This document shows positions 27,468 through 35,952 of a stretch of 64,000 nt of DNA, in pieces. The notes beneath the pieces are model-generated. The model made no database searches. It saw only the letters and a program-made list of their open reading frames with translations, and was not told the origin of the DNA. Source of the DNA: Lysobacteraceae bacterium PS02065 (GTDB lineage Bacteria > Pseudomonadota > Gammaproteobacteria > Xanthomonadales > Rhodanobacteraceae); contig JASCPI010000011.1 of assembly GCA_029959555.1 (NCBI GenBank), forward strand, positions 1 to 64,000, given 5' to 3'. Within the stretch, counting starts at the first letter, position 1. Each line of letters starts with the position of its first letter. Both the position numbers and the translations under genes were made by a program.

Positions 27468-27609
27468 CGTGGGAGCGTTCGGTACGGCGGGACGCGCGAG
27501 GATAGGGGTTCACGCGCGCCGTCGCCAACGCGCCGCGCGGGGGCGCACCGATACCACGCGGCGCGCGCCGCCCCTAAACTCGCGGTTTCGCCTGCACGAC
27601 GCCGAGCCG

Positions 27610-28536
27610 ATGCCCCCCGAAGCACCCCTCGACATCCTCGCTTCCCGGCTGCGAGCGCCCGACGCTTCGCGACGCGAGGCGTTCGCGACGGCGTCACCGT
27701 TCCCGCACCTGGTCATCGACGAGTTCCTCGACGAGGCCTTCGTCCGCGAGCTGCTCGCGAGCTTCCCTGCGTTCGAACGCGGCAATTCGGTCGGCGACGA
27801 CGGCAGGCAGGGCGGCAAGTCGACCGTCGACCGCCTGCGCGGCCTCGGCGACGCCTACGCGCGCCTCGACGACGCGATCCGCAGTCCCGCGTTCCTCGCC
27901 TGGCTCGGCGAGGCCACCGGCATCGACGCGCTGCTCTACGACCCGTGGTACCTCGGCGGCGGCACACACGAGAACCGCAACGGCGTGAGCCTCGACCCAC
28001 ATGTCGATTTCAACTACCACCCGAGCGAGCGCTGGCATCGCCGCCTCAACCTGATCGTCTACCTCAATCCGCGCTGGGAGGCGGACTGGGGTGGCTGCCT
28101 CGAGCTGTTCCGCGATCCGTCGACCGAGGCCATGCCCGCGCAGCGCATCGCGCCCGTGTTCAACCGTTGCGTCGTGTTCGAGACCTCCGAGCGTTCGTGG
28201 CATGCGTTCGACACGATCCGCCTGCCCGAGGCCGAGGCGTCGCTGACGCGCCGCTCGATCGCGTTGTACTTCTACACGAAGGACCGGCCCGTCGAGGAAA
28301 CCGCGGAGCGCCACACGACCTACTACGTGAACCGCCAGCTGTCGGAGCGCTTCGCCGAAGGGCATGCCTTGACGCGCGACGACGTCGCCGAGCTGCAGCG
28401 CCTCGTCGCCGAACGCGATGCGCACATCCGCATGCTCTACGCCGAGAACACGAGCCTGCGCGCCGCGCAGGACAAGGGCTTGACCGGCCACCTTCTGTAT
28501 CTGGCCAAACGGGCCTACGTGCGCTTCCGGCGCTGA
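27610..28536 (+). CDS. 2OG-Fe(II) oxygenase family protein
   Basis: This 308-residue protein starts at ATG 27610. It has a double-stranded beta-helix dioxygenase core with the metal motif LDPHVDFNYH (HxD) and a distal His in RSWHAFDTI, then RRSIALYFYT. A C-terminal coiled coil (VAERDAHIRMLYAEN) ends in a basic tail. The relatives I recall are proline-hydroxylase-like enzymes encoded with glycosyltransferases; substrate unknown. It is on the plus strand between prmA and the frameshifted GtrII-like gene, and interrupts the accC-prmA gene order, which suggests insertion. Confidence 0.78.
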   Translation: MPPEAPLDILASRLRAPDASRREAFATASPFPHLVIDEFLDEAFVRELLASFPAFERGNSVGDDGRQGGKSTVDRLRGLGDAYARLDDAIRSPAFLAWLGEATGIDALLYDPWYLGGGTHENRNGVSLDPHVDFNYHPSERWHRRLNLIVYLNPRWEADWGGCLELFRDPSTEAMPAQRIAPVFNRCVVFETSERSWHAFDTIRLPEAEASLTRRSIALYFYTKDRPVEETAERHTTYYVNRQLSERFAEGHALTRDDVAELQRLVAERDAHIRMLYAENTSLRAAQDKGLTGHLLYLAKRAYVRFRR

Positions 28537-28542
28537 GGCGGA

Positions 28543-30089
28543 TCAGCCGGCCGGCGCTTCGGCCGGAGCAGGGCAGGCGAAGGCAGGTTCGCGCCTGAAG
28601 TCGGCGACCGCGACGTCGCCGACGAGGCGCAGCACATAGGCCTGCCGCGTGCGCGACGCCGGCGCTGCGCAGACGCGGCCGGCGTCGAGCGCCTCGCCGG
28701 CGCGGCTCAGCAGCGGCACGACGTCGACGTGATGGCCCAGGAACGCGCGCGTGTTGAAGTCGTCCTCGCGCAGGTACGACGGCACGAGTGCACGCAGCAG
28801 CGGCAGCTCGGCCTGCATGCGTGCGACGACGATCGCCGCGCCGGCGGAACCCGTCACGACGACGCCCCGAACCTGCGCGCGCGACGCGAGCTCGGCGAGG
28901 TCGTCGGCGAGATCCTGCGCGATGCGGCGTTCGTAGTGGCCCTGCTGTCGTGCTGCGCTCGAGTACGCGCCCGCGGCGACCGCGAACGCGAACGCGAAGC
29001 TGCCCGCGGCGAAGGCCTGCCAGCGCAGGTGCATTCCACGCAACGCGGCATGCAGCGCGAGGAGGCCTGCAGTGACCAGTGCGCCGATACCCGGCAGCAC
29101 ACGCGGCACGAGCAGCGGATCGGCGAGCAGCAGCATCGGGCCGGCGACGCTCGCGAGCGCAGCCAGCACGAGCAGCGGCAGTGCGGCGAGCTTGAGCGCG
29201 GTGTCACGCGTGCCTCGCATCGCCCGCGTGGCGACGACGCGGCGCGCGGCGAGCACGAGCGGCAGCGCGAACGCGAGCGCGAGCGCCGGCGCGAGCATCG
29301 CCCACATCTTCGGCGGGAACGCCTGCACGACGTACGCCCCGAAGGCGCCGATGTTGTCGATCACGACATGCGCTTCGGACGGCGAGCGGATCATCGTGCC
29401 ACGCTCGGCGATCCAGCCCTTGATCGAGCGTGCGAACGCGAGCTGGTAGACCAGTGCGGCCACCTGCCCTGCAGCGCGCGCGTGGCGAGCAGGCGCAGGC
29501 GGGTGCCGAGGCCTGACGTCGACATCGGTGCGACCGCGGCCTCGAGCAGCGCGAAGATCACGAACACCGTGATCGCGGGCTGGTACAGCGCGAGGCTCGC
29601 GAGCAGCACGAGCGCACCGCGCCATGAGCGCAGGCGTTCGGGCGACACGACCGGCAACAGCGCGAGCGCGACGGCCAGCGCCATGAATGGCGCATCGAAA
29701 CGGAACGCGAGGTTCTCGAGGAAGAACGGCTGGGCGCCGAGTGGCAACGCGACGAGCACGCCGAGCCACGCCGGTGTGACGGCGAAGCGGCGCGCGACGA
29801 GCGTGCCGGCCCAGGCGAGCGCGAGCACGGCGAGCAGCTGCGGCAGCGGAGCGAGATCGATCACGCGGCTCGCGCCGAACTGGAGCACGCGCATGAGCGC
29901 GTTGGTGAGATGGCGGCCGTTCTCGGTCCAGCCGTAGTTGCCGGACAGGGCGCGCAGCAGGTCGTCGTTCGTGTGGCGATCGGCGAGCAGGATCGGCAGC
30001 AGGATCGCGATGAAGAGAAGCGTCGCGATGCCGCCGAACACGATGCCGTCGCGCGCGGGCGTCGCGGCCGTCCGTGGCGCGTCGATCAT
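28543..30089 (-). pseudogene. GtrII-like membrane glucosyltransferase, frameshifted
   Basis: The N-terminal half (start 30089, MIDAPRTAATPARDG) contains a NDDLLRALSGNYGWTENGR motif typical of GtrII-type glucosyltransferases and several membrane helices. The C-terminal half continues in another frame from about 29470 (AALVYQLAFARSIKG) to 28543. Near 29465-29475 the sequence reads ctgcagggcaggtggcc, where one extra base would restore a single frame of about 515 residues. GtrII proteins modify O-antigen with glucose. It may be a real pseudogene, a phase-variable state or a base-calling error. About 10 membrane segments are visible in all. Confidence 0.72.
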
Positions 30090-30116
30090 GGCGTCGTGCC
30101 CGAGAAGCCGGTCACG

Positions 30117-31484
30117 TCAACCCAGGCCGAGGGCTTTTTCCTTCGCCTCGGCCATGCGCTTCTCGAGGTAGTGGATGTTCATGCCGCCGGCCTGGAAGCC
30201 GCCGTCGGCCATGATGCGCTGCTGCAGCGGCAGGTTGGTCTTGACGCCTTCGATCACGACTTCGGCGAGCGCATTGCGCATGCGCGCGACGGCCGTGGCG
30301 CGGTCGCGCCCGTGCACGATGAGCTTGCCGATCATCGAATCGTAGTTCGGCGGAATGCGGTAGCCGTCGTAGATGTGCGTGTCCATGCGCACGCCGGGCC
30401 CGCCCGCGGCGAGGAAGCGCTTGACCGTGCCCGGGCTCGGCATGAACGTGTCCGGATCCTCGGCGTTGATGCGGCATTCGATCGCGTGGCCGGTCAGGCG
30501 CACGTCTTCCTGGCGGATCGACAGCTTCTCGCCGGCCGCGATGAGCAGCTGCTCGCGCACGAGGTCGATGCCCGTGATCATCTCGGTGACCGGATGCTCG
30601 ACCTGGATGCGCGTGTTCATCTCGATGAAGTAGAAGCGGCCGTCCTCGAACAGGAACTCGAACGTGCCGGCGCCGCGGTAGTTGATGCGCAGGCAGGCTT
30701 CGACGCAGACGCGGCCGATCTCGGCACGCAGCTCCTCGGTGATGCCCGGTGCGGGTGCTTCCTCGACGACCTTCTGGTGGCGGCGCTGCATCGAGCAGTC
30801 GCGCTCGCCGAGGTGGATCGCGCTGCCCTGGCCGTCGGCGAGCACCTGGATCTCGACGTGGCGCGGGTTCTCGAGGAATTTCTCCATGTAGACCTGATCG
30901 TTGCCGAACGCGGCCTTGGCCTCGGTCTTGGTCATCGCGATCGCGTTGCCGAGATGGGCCTCGGTGTGCACGACGCGCATGCCTCGGCCACCGCCGCCGC
31001 CGGCCGCCTTGATGATGACCGGGTAGCCGATGTCGCGCGCGATGCGCGTGTTCTCGACGATGTCGTCGCCGAGCGGACCGCCCGAGCCGGGCACGCACGG
31101 CACGCCGGCGGCCTTCATCGCGCGGATCGCCTCGACCTTGTCGCCCATGAGGCGGATCGTGTCGGCGCGCGGGCCGATGAACACGAAGCCCGACTGCTCG
31201 ACGCGCTCGGCGAAGTCGGCATTCTCGGAGAGGAAGCCGTAACCCGGATGGATCGCCTGCGCATCGGTGACCTCGGCGGCCGAGATGATCGCGGGCACGT
31301 TGAGGTAGCTTTCGGCGGCGGGGCCGGGACCGATGCAGACGGACTCGTCGGCCATGCCGACATGCTTGAGGTTGCGGTCCACGGTCGAGTGCACGGCGAC
31401 GGTCTTGATGCCGAGCACGTGGCAGGCGCGCAGGATGCGCAGCGCGATCTCGCCGCGGTTGGCGATGACGACTTTGTCCAGCAT
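30117..31484 (-). CDS. accC: Acetyl-CoA carboxylase biotin carboxylase subunit
   Basis: This 455-residue protein begins [18 protein letters not shown]. The ATP-grasp motifs include [12 protein letters not shown], and the active-site region has [16 protein letters not shown]. It carboxylates biotin carried by AccB, the first half-reaction of malonyl-CoA formation. It lies 14 bp after accB on the minus strand. No defect is seen. Confidence 0.97.
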   Translation of the reverse strand: MLDKVVIANRGEIALRILRACHVLGIKTVAVHSTVDRNLKHVGMADESVCIGPGPAAESYLNVPAIISAAEVTDAQAIHPGYGFLSENADFAERVEQSGFVFIGPRADTIRLMGDKVEAIRAMKAAGVPCVPGSGGPLGDDIVENTRIARDIGYPVIIKAAGGGGGRGMRVVHTEAHLGNAIAMTKTEAKAAFGNDQVYMEKFLENPRHVEIQVLADGQGSAIHLGERDCSMQRRHQKVVEEAPAPGITEELRAEIGRVCVEACLRINYRGAGTFEFLFEDGRFYFIEMNTRIQVEHPVTEMITGIDLVREQLLIAAGEKLSIRQEDVRLTGHAIECRINAEDPDTFMPSPGTVKRFLAAGGPGVRMDTHIYDGYRIPPNYDSMIGKLIVHGRDRATAVARMRNALAEVVIEGVKTNLPLQQRIMADGGFQAGGMNIHYLEKRMAEAKEKALGLG

Positions 31485-31498
31485 GCGATGTGCTCCGG

Positions 31499-31972
31499 TC
31501 AGCCGATCACGAACATCGGCTCGTCGTACTCGAGCGGCTGGCCGCTCTGCACGAGGATCGCGAGGACCGTGCCGGAGACCTCGGCCTCGATCTGGTTGAA
31601 CATCTTCATCGCCTCGATGATGCCGAGCGTGTCACCGGCCTTGACGGCCTGGCCGACCTTCACGAACGCGGGCGCCTCGGGGTTCGGCGACGCGTAGAAC
31701 GTGCCGACCATCGGCGAACGCACCGTATGGCCTTCCGGCACGTCCTTGCCCGCGGCAGGCGCGGCTTCCGCGACGGCGGGCGCGGCGACGGCGCGCGGCG
31801 CCTCGGCCTGGACCTGCTGCGGCATCACCGCGGCAGGCGCCGCGTAGACGGGCGCGGCGCCCTTCGGGTAGCGCGACAGGCGGACGATCTCCTCGCCCTC
31901 CTTGATCTCGAGTTCGGCGAGGTTGGATTCCTCGAGGAGGTCGATGAGCTTCTTGATCTTGCGCAGGTCCAT
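31499..31972 (-). CDS. accB: Acetyl-CoA carboxylase biotin carboxyl carrier protein
   Basis: This 157-residue protein has the biotinylation site EAMKM near residue 123, an Ala/Pro linker (about 45-80) and an N-terminal helix ([15 protein letters not shown]). It carries the carboxybiotin between AccC and AccA/AccD. The operon order aroQ, accB, accC is the usual one, and birA, the ligase that biotinylates it, is also in this window at 56906. Confidence 0.96.
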   Translation of the reverse strand: MDLRKIKKLIDLLEESNLAELEIKEGEEIVRLSRYPKGAAPVYAAPAAVMPQQVQAEAPRAVAAPAVAEAAPAAGKDVPEGHTVRSPMVGTFYASPNPEAPAFVKVGQAVKAGDTLGIIEAMKMFNQIEAEVSGTVLAILVQSGQPLEYDEPMFVIG

Positions 31973-32014
31973 GGGGTTTCTCGGCGGATGCTTCGCGGGC
32001 GAAGCGATCGGGAG

Positions 32015-32458
32015 TCAGGTCGGCGCCAGCTGGCGCACGACGAACTCGAGGGCCATGCGGTAGCTGTCGGAACCGAAACCGGTGACGACGCCGCGCGCGA
32101 TGGGGGACAGGTACGAATGCTGGCGGAAGGCCTCGCGGGCGTGCACGTTGGACAGGTGCACCTCGACGAACGGGATCGCGACGCCCGCGAGCGCGTCGCG
32201 CAAGGCGATGCTCGTATGCGTGAACGCGCCCGGGTTGAACACGATCCAGGCGACGCCTTCATCGCGCGCGGCGTGGATGCGTTCGACGAGTACGTGCTCG
32301 GCGTTGGACTGGAGGGTGACGAGCGCGTGCCCGGCGGCCTGCGCGATCACGGCGAGCCCGGCATCGATCTCGCCGAGCGTCGTGCGGCCGTAGACCTCCG
32401 GCTCGCGCGTGCCGAGCAGGTTGAGGTTGGGGCCGTGCAGGACGAGGATCGTGGACAC
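32015..32458 (-). CDS. aroQ: 3-dehydroquinate dehydratase, type II
   Basis: This 147-residue protein starts [20 protein letters not shown]. The conserved catalytic Tyr is in EVYGRTTL, and substrate-binding motifs [10 protein letters not shown] and [11 protein letters not shown] are present. It dehydrates 3-dehydroquinate in the shikimate pathway. Located 42 bp before accB. The length is normal for the dodecameric type II enzyme. Confidence 0.96.
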   Translation of the reverse strand: MSTILVLHGPNLNLLGTREPEVYGRTTLGEIDAGLAVIAQAAGHALVTLQSNAEHVLVERIHAARDEGVAWIVFNPGAFTHTSIALRDALAGVAIPFVEVHLSNVHAREAFRQHSYLSPIARGVVTGFGSDSYRMALEFVVRQLAPT

Positions 32459-33012
32459 GAGAGGCGGGGAGTCTGCGATTCAAACAGGGGCGCTAGTGTC
32501 GGGCACGGCGAGGGTTGTGTCCATATCGGCGATGTTCGGCGAAATTGCGCGAGCCGATGGGCCGGTGCATCATGCCGTCGTCGCCCGGGCATCGTGTCGT
32601 CGCCGGGCGGGATGCGCGCTTCGCCCGGTTCGCGTTCGACTCGGCGTGCCGCGAGGTCGGGGCGTTTCCGGGCGTCACGCCTGCGTGGTCGAGACGCGTC
32701 GGATGTTCCGCGGAACCGGCGCATGCCGTCGCAGTCTGACATTCGGTGCCGTATGTCTCGAAGACGGGACGGCGGCGCGTGGCACGTCACGCGATGGATG
32801 CATCGATTCTTCACAATCGGGGGGCGCCGCGGTGAGGCCCGCTCTGGCTGAATGTGAATATCGGTCATGATTCGCGCCCGTCGAGCCCTCCCCTGAGGGC
32901 TGGCGTGTAGATTGCATTACCCCCGCTGTCGATCGCCGGCTCAATGCCGAGATCCCCCAAGGATCGGACCGCATGGGCGGTCGCACGACGTGGTCCTCCA
33001 GAGGAAATCCGT
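32459..33012. other. Intergenic region without recognisable gene
   Basis: This 554-bp gap between the divergent aroQ and the operon at 33013 must carry promoters for both. The short open frames here have no recognisable protein features. A perfect 7-bp hairpin (32884-32890 with 32895-32901) lies about 110 bp upstream of the plus-strand operon. No tRNA, terminator or repeat was seen. Confidence 0.6.
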
Positions 33013-33990
33013 GTGGTGGCTCTGCGCAATTCCGACTTCGATGCGGCCTCGCCGCATGGCTCACCCAAGGCAGGCATCACGCTCGCCGTCGGGCATCTGG
33101 GCGCGTTCGACCAGCAGACCGTACGCACGATGCTGCAGACGCTCGTCACGCGGCTCAGCGCGTACTTCCGCATCGTCGACGGTAGCGAGGGCGACCTCGT
33201 GCTGCTCGAGCACCCGACCGACGCCGAACTGTTCCTGCTGCGTGCGAACGTGACGCCGGGCACCGGCGACGTGAAGCTGCCGCGCCCGCTGCGCCTCATG
33301 CCGCTGGCGGACGGACTCAACGCGATGATCGACATCGTGCGCCCGCTCGCGCAGCAGCCCGCGCGCGATCCCGAGCACACGCTTTCGCGCGTGCTCGACC
33401 GCCCGGCCACGCATTCGATGCGCCTGACCGGCGAATGGGGCACGTGCTGGATGTATGCCGGCACGGACGACGTCGTCTTCGATCGGCCGCTCACGCTCGT
33501 CGCACGCGCGCTCGCCAACGGCGCGGTCGTCGCCGAGGTCGAGACCGTGACCTACGAGACCGTGGCGCTCGCCGCGCGCGACGGGCGCCCGCGCCTGCGT
33601 CGCGACGAAGTGCGCTGGCTCATCGGCCCGAGTGCCGAACTGCAGCGTGCGACCCACATCAAGCTCATGCAGCCCGAAGCCTGGCTCAAGCTGCAGGTGT
33701 GGCCGAATCTCGCGCGCCTGCCGAACCACATGCGCTGGCTCGACGTGTTCGCGGCCATGCACGACGGCATTCCGGCCACCGAGGCGCTGCGTCGCGCCAC
33801 CGATGCGGGCCTCTCCGAGGCCGACGCGCGCCGCGGCCTGTGCATGCTGCTGCAGTTCGGTTACGCGAACCTGCGCATGCAGCCGGTCGCACCGGCCGCC
33901 GCCGTGCAGCCGATCGCCGACAAGCGCGAGACGTCCTCGTTCCTGCAGCGCATCCGCAACAAGCTGCGCCAGATCATCGAAACCGCTTAA
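33013..33990 (+). CDS. Protein of unknown function upstream of an MglA-like GTPase
   Basis: The start is set at GTG 33013 because GAGGA at 33001-33005 is a good ribosome-binding site; an in-frame ATG at 32944 lacks one. The 325-residue product has no signal peptide or membrane helix. The N-terminal half looks like an alpha/beta domain, and the C-terminal quarter resembles a small helical DNA- or protein-binding unit (ATEALRRATDAGLSEADA). It is followed 45 bp later by a small GTPase and a Roadblock gene, so it is probably a regulator or effector of that GTPase. I recognise no family. Confidence 0.75.
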   Translation: MVALRNSDFDAASPHGSPKAGITLAVGHLGAFDQQTVRTMLQTLVTRLSAYFRIVDGSEGDLVLLEHPTDAELFLLRANVTPGTGDVKLPRPLRLMPLADGLNAMIDIVRPLAQQPARDPEHTLSRVLDRPATHSMRLTGEWGTCWMYAGTDDVVFDRPLTLVARALANGAVVAEVETVTYETVALAARDGRPRLRRDEVRWLIGPSAELQRATHIKLMQPEAWLKLQVWPNLARLPNHMRWLDVFAAMHDGIPATEALRRATDAGLSEADARRGLCMLLQFGYANLRMQPVAPAAAVQPIADKRETSSFLQRIRNKLRQIIETA

Positions 33991-34035
33991 TCTATCCTGG
34001 CGGTACGCGCCGTCGCTCCGTCCAAGGACTGTCCC

Positions 34036-34560
34036 ATGCAGGATCACAAGCTGTTGTTCATCGGTTCGCCCGGCGTCGGCAAGACCACGGCGATCTGCAC
34101 GGTCAGCGACTATCCGCCCGTCAGCACCGAAGTGCCGTCGACCGACGAGCACCGCCAGACCACGGTCGCGCTCGATTTCGGCGAGCTCACGCTCGACGAT
34201 GGCGAGATGCTGCGCCTGTACGGCGTGCCGGGGCAGGACCGCTTCGATTTCATCTGGCCGCTCATCGCCGACGGTGCGATGGGACTCATCGTGCTGATCG
34301 ATTCGACCAAGCCCGACGTGCTCGGCACGCTCGACGGCTACCTCGATCGCTTCTCGGAGTTCGTCGCGCGCATGCCCGCGATCGTCGCGGTGACGCGCCT
34401 GCAGCCCGGCAGCACGCCGGGCGTGTCGGATGTCGTCGCGCACCTCGGTCGCCGCGGGCTCGACCTGCCTGTCGTCGCGATGGATCCGCGCGAGCGCCAG
34501 GATGTCCTGTTCCTCGTCAGCATGGTCGTCGCGCGCATCGAACGACGGATCGCGGCATGA
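34036..34560 (+). CDS. MglA-like small GTPase
   Basis: This 174-residue protein has the P-loop GSPGVGKTT near the N-terminus, a G3-like motif VPGQDRFDF where Ras proteins have DxxGQ, and TRLQ in place of a canonical NKxD. The family (MglA/ATP_bind_1-like) acts with Roadblock/LC7 proteins such as MglB, which serve as GAPs in polarity and type IV pilus motility. The altered G4 motif suggests weaker base specificity. Its stop codon overlaps the ATG of the next Roadblock gene (ATGA), so they are co-translated. Confidence 0.85.
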   Translation: MQDHKLLFIGSPGVGKTTAICTVSDYPPVSTEVPSTDEHRQTTVALDFGELTLDDGEMLRLYGVPGQDRFDFIWPLIADGAMGLIVLIDSTKPDVLGTLDGYLDRFSEFVARMPAIVAVTRLQPGSTPGVSDVVAHLGRRGLDLPVVAMDPRERQDVLFLVSMVVARIERRIAA

Positions 34561-35348
34561 GCACCGACAACGTGCAGGCCCCGCCGGCGCGACTGTCGCC
34601 GTTCGAGGTGTTTTTCCCCGATGCGGCGCAACGCGAAGCCTGTCTCGCCGCGATGGCGCGCATGATGGGCAGCGTCACGGGTGCGTATGCAAGCGTGCTC
34701 GCGACGATCGACGGACAGCCGGTCACGCATTCGGCCACGGGCGAGTGGCGTCCCGCGCGCGTCGCCGCGATCGTCGGTTCGCTGTGTGCGCTCGGCGAGA
34801 CGCTCGGCAAGGAGATCAACCAGCGCACCTGCCGCAACGTGCTGCTCGAGACCGAGACCGGTCTCGCCGTCGTGCAGCGTCTTCCGCGCCGCGCGGCTGA
34901 GTTCCCCGCGTCGCCGTTCCGTTCGGCGGATCGCGTACATCCTTCGTTCGGTGTCGTCCGAACTTCCCTGATTCGCCGGAGATCCGTCATGTCCAACATC
35001 AAAGAAAGCCTCGCCAAGCTGCTCGAGATCGACGGCGCGATCGCCGCGGCGGTCGTGGATTCGACGAGTGGCCTGCTGCTCGGCAAGGAAGGTTCGGGCC
35101 TCGACCTCGATCTCGCCGGCGCCGGCAATACCGAAGTGGTGCGCGCCAAGCTCAAGACGATGCGTTCGCTCAACCTCGACGACAAGATCGAGGACATCCT
35201 GATCACGCTCGACAAGCAGTACCACATCATCCGCCCGGTCGACTCCGCGGAAGGCCTGTTCATCTACCTCGTGCTCGTCAAGGAGCGCGCGAACCTCGCG
35301 CTCGCGCGCCGCAAGGTGCTCGACGTCGAGACCCAGCTGTCCATCTGA
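34557..35348 (+). CDS. Two Roadblock/LC7 domains in one reading frame
   Basis: The ATG at 34557 overlaps the GTPase stop and opens a 263-residue frame. The first part (about residues 10-110) is a Roadblock/LC7 domain missing its last strand and helix: it runs to GLAVVQRLP and then loses the pattern. The second part (from 34989, MSNIKESLAKLLEIDG) is a complete 119-residue Roadblock domain. No stop separates them. A strong internal ribosome-binding site (34978-34981) suggests that the second domain is also made alone. Roadblock proteins regulate MglA-like GTPases. Either a natural fusion or a deletion that removed the end of the first gene could explain this. Confidence 0.72.
   Translation: MSTDNVQAPPARLSPFEVFFPDAAQREACLAAMARMMGSVTGAYASVLATIDGQPVTHSATGEWRPARVAAIVGSLCALGETLGKEINQRTCRNVLLETETGLAVVQRLPRRAAEFPASPFRSADRVHPSFGVVRTSLIRRRSVMSNIKESLAKLLEIDGAIAAAVVDSTSGLLLGKEGSGLDLDLAGAGNTEVVRAKLKTMRSLNLDDKIEDILITLDKQYHIIRPVDSAEGLFIYLVLVKERANLALARRKVLDVETQLSI
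34978..34991 (+). promoter_or_regulatory. Internal ribosome-binding site and ATG within the Roadblock frame
   Basis: GGAG at 34978-34981 stands 7 bases before ATG 34989, which begins a complete Roadblock domain. This is the basis for a separate 119-residue product from 34989 to 35348 in the same frame as the longer fusion. Confidence 0.65.
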
Positions 35349-35384
35349 TCACGGGAGCCGGCGCGCTCGCGTCGGCGTCGGCGG

Positions 35385-35951
35385 TCACAGGTGCGGGGCG
35401 AGCCAGCGCTCGAGCCCTGCCTCGTCGAAGTTGCCGATCTTGGTCGCGACGATGCGCCCGTCGCGACCGATGAGCACGTTGTACGGCAGCACGCTGCGCA
35501 CGTTGCCGAAGCGCAGCGACACGTCGGTGGTGCCGCGGTTCGGTGCGTCGACGAGGATCGGATAGTCGACAGGATGCTGCGCGAGGAAGGCGAGCGCAGG
35601 TTCGGCGTCCTCGGCGGCGATGCCGATCACCTCGAGGCCCTTGCCGGCGTGCGTCGCGCGCACGCGGTCGAGCAGGGGCATCTCCTCGCGACACGGTCCG
35701 CACCAGCTCGCCCAGAAGTTCAACAGCACGAGACGCCCGTCCCATTCGGACAGCCGGCGCGGCGCGCCGTCGCGATCGGGCAGGGTGATGTCGTCGCGCA
35801 GGTCTCCCACGCCGAGCGTCGGCGTCGGTGGCGCAGCGGCATGCGGCGACACCGCGACGGGCGTCGGCCGCATCGCGACGCTCAAGGCGAGGCCGGCACC
35901 TGCACTCGCCACGGCGAGGACCACGATGAGCACCTGCGTGCGGTCGAGCAC
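35385..35951 (-). CDS. TlpA-like thiol:disulfide oxidoreductase
   Basis: This 188-residue protein has an N-terminal membrane anchor (VLIVVLAVASAGAGLALS) and a periplasmic thioredoxin fold with active site WASWCGPCREEMP and the cis-proline region VLPYNVLI. TlpA/ResA-type proteins reduce disulfides in apocytochrome c or other periplasmic proteins, taking electrons from DsbD. Here dsbD ends only one base upstream on the same strand, which supports exactly that partnership. Confidence 0.92.
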   Translation of the reverse strand: MLDRTQVLIVVLAVASAGAGLALSVAMRPTPVAVSPHAAAPPTPTLGVGDLRDDITLPDRDGAPRRLSEWDGRLVLLNFWASWCGPCREEMPLLDRVRATHAGKGLEVIGIAAEDAEPALAFLAQHPVDYPILVDAPNRGTTDVSLRFGNVRSVLPYNVLIGRDGRIVATKIGNFDEAGLERWLAPHL

Positions 35952-35952
35952 G

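Noticed and set aside
32780..32800. TGGCAC resembling a sigma54 -24 box
   Set aside because: No matching TTGC -12 box at the right spacing.
32409..32870. Plus-strand 153-codon frame between aroQ and the GTPase operon
   Set aside because: No start signal, no domain, and composition like shadow frames.
33435..34556. N-terminal extension of the Roadblock frame back to 33435
   Set aside because: It runs in another frame through the unknown protein and the GTPase genes; the ATG at 34557 overlapping the GTPase stop is the real start.
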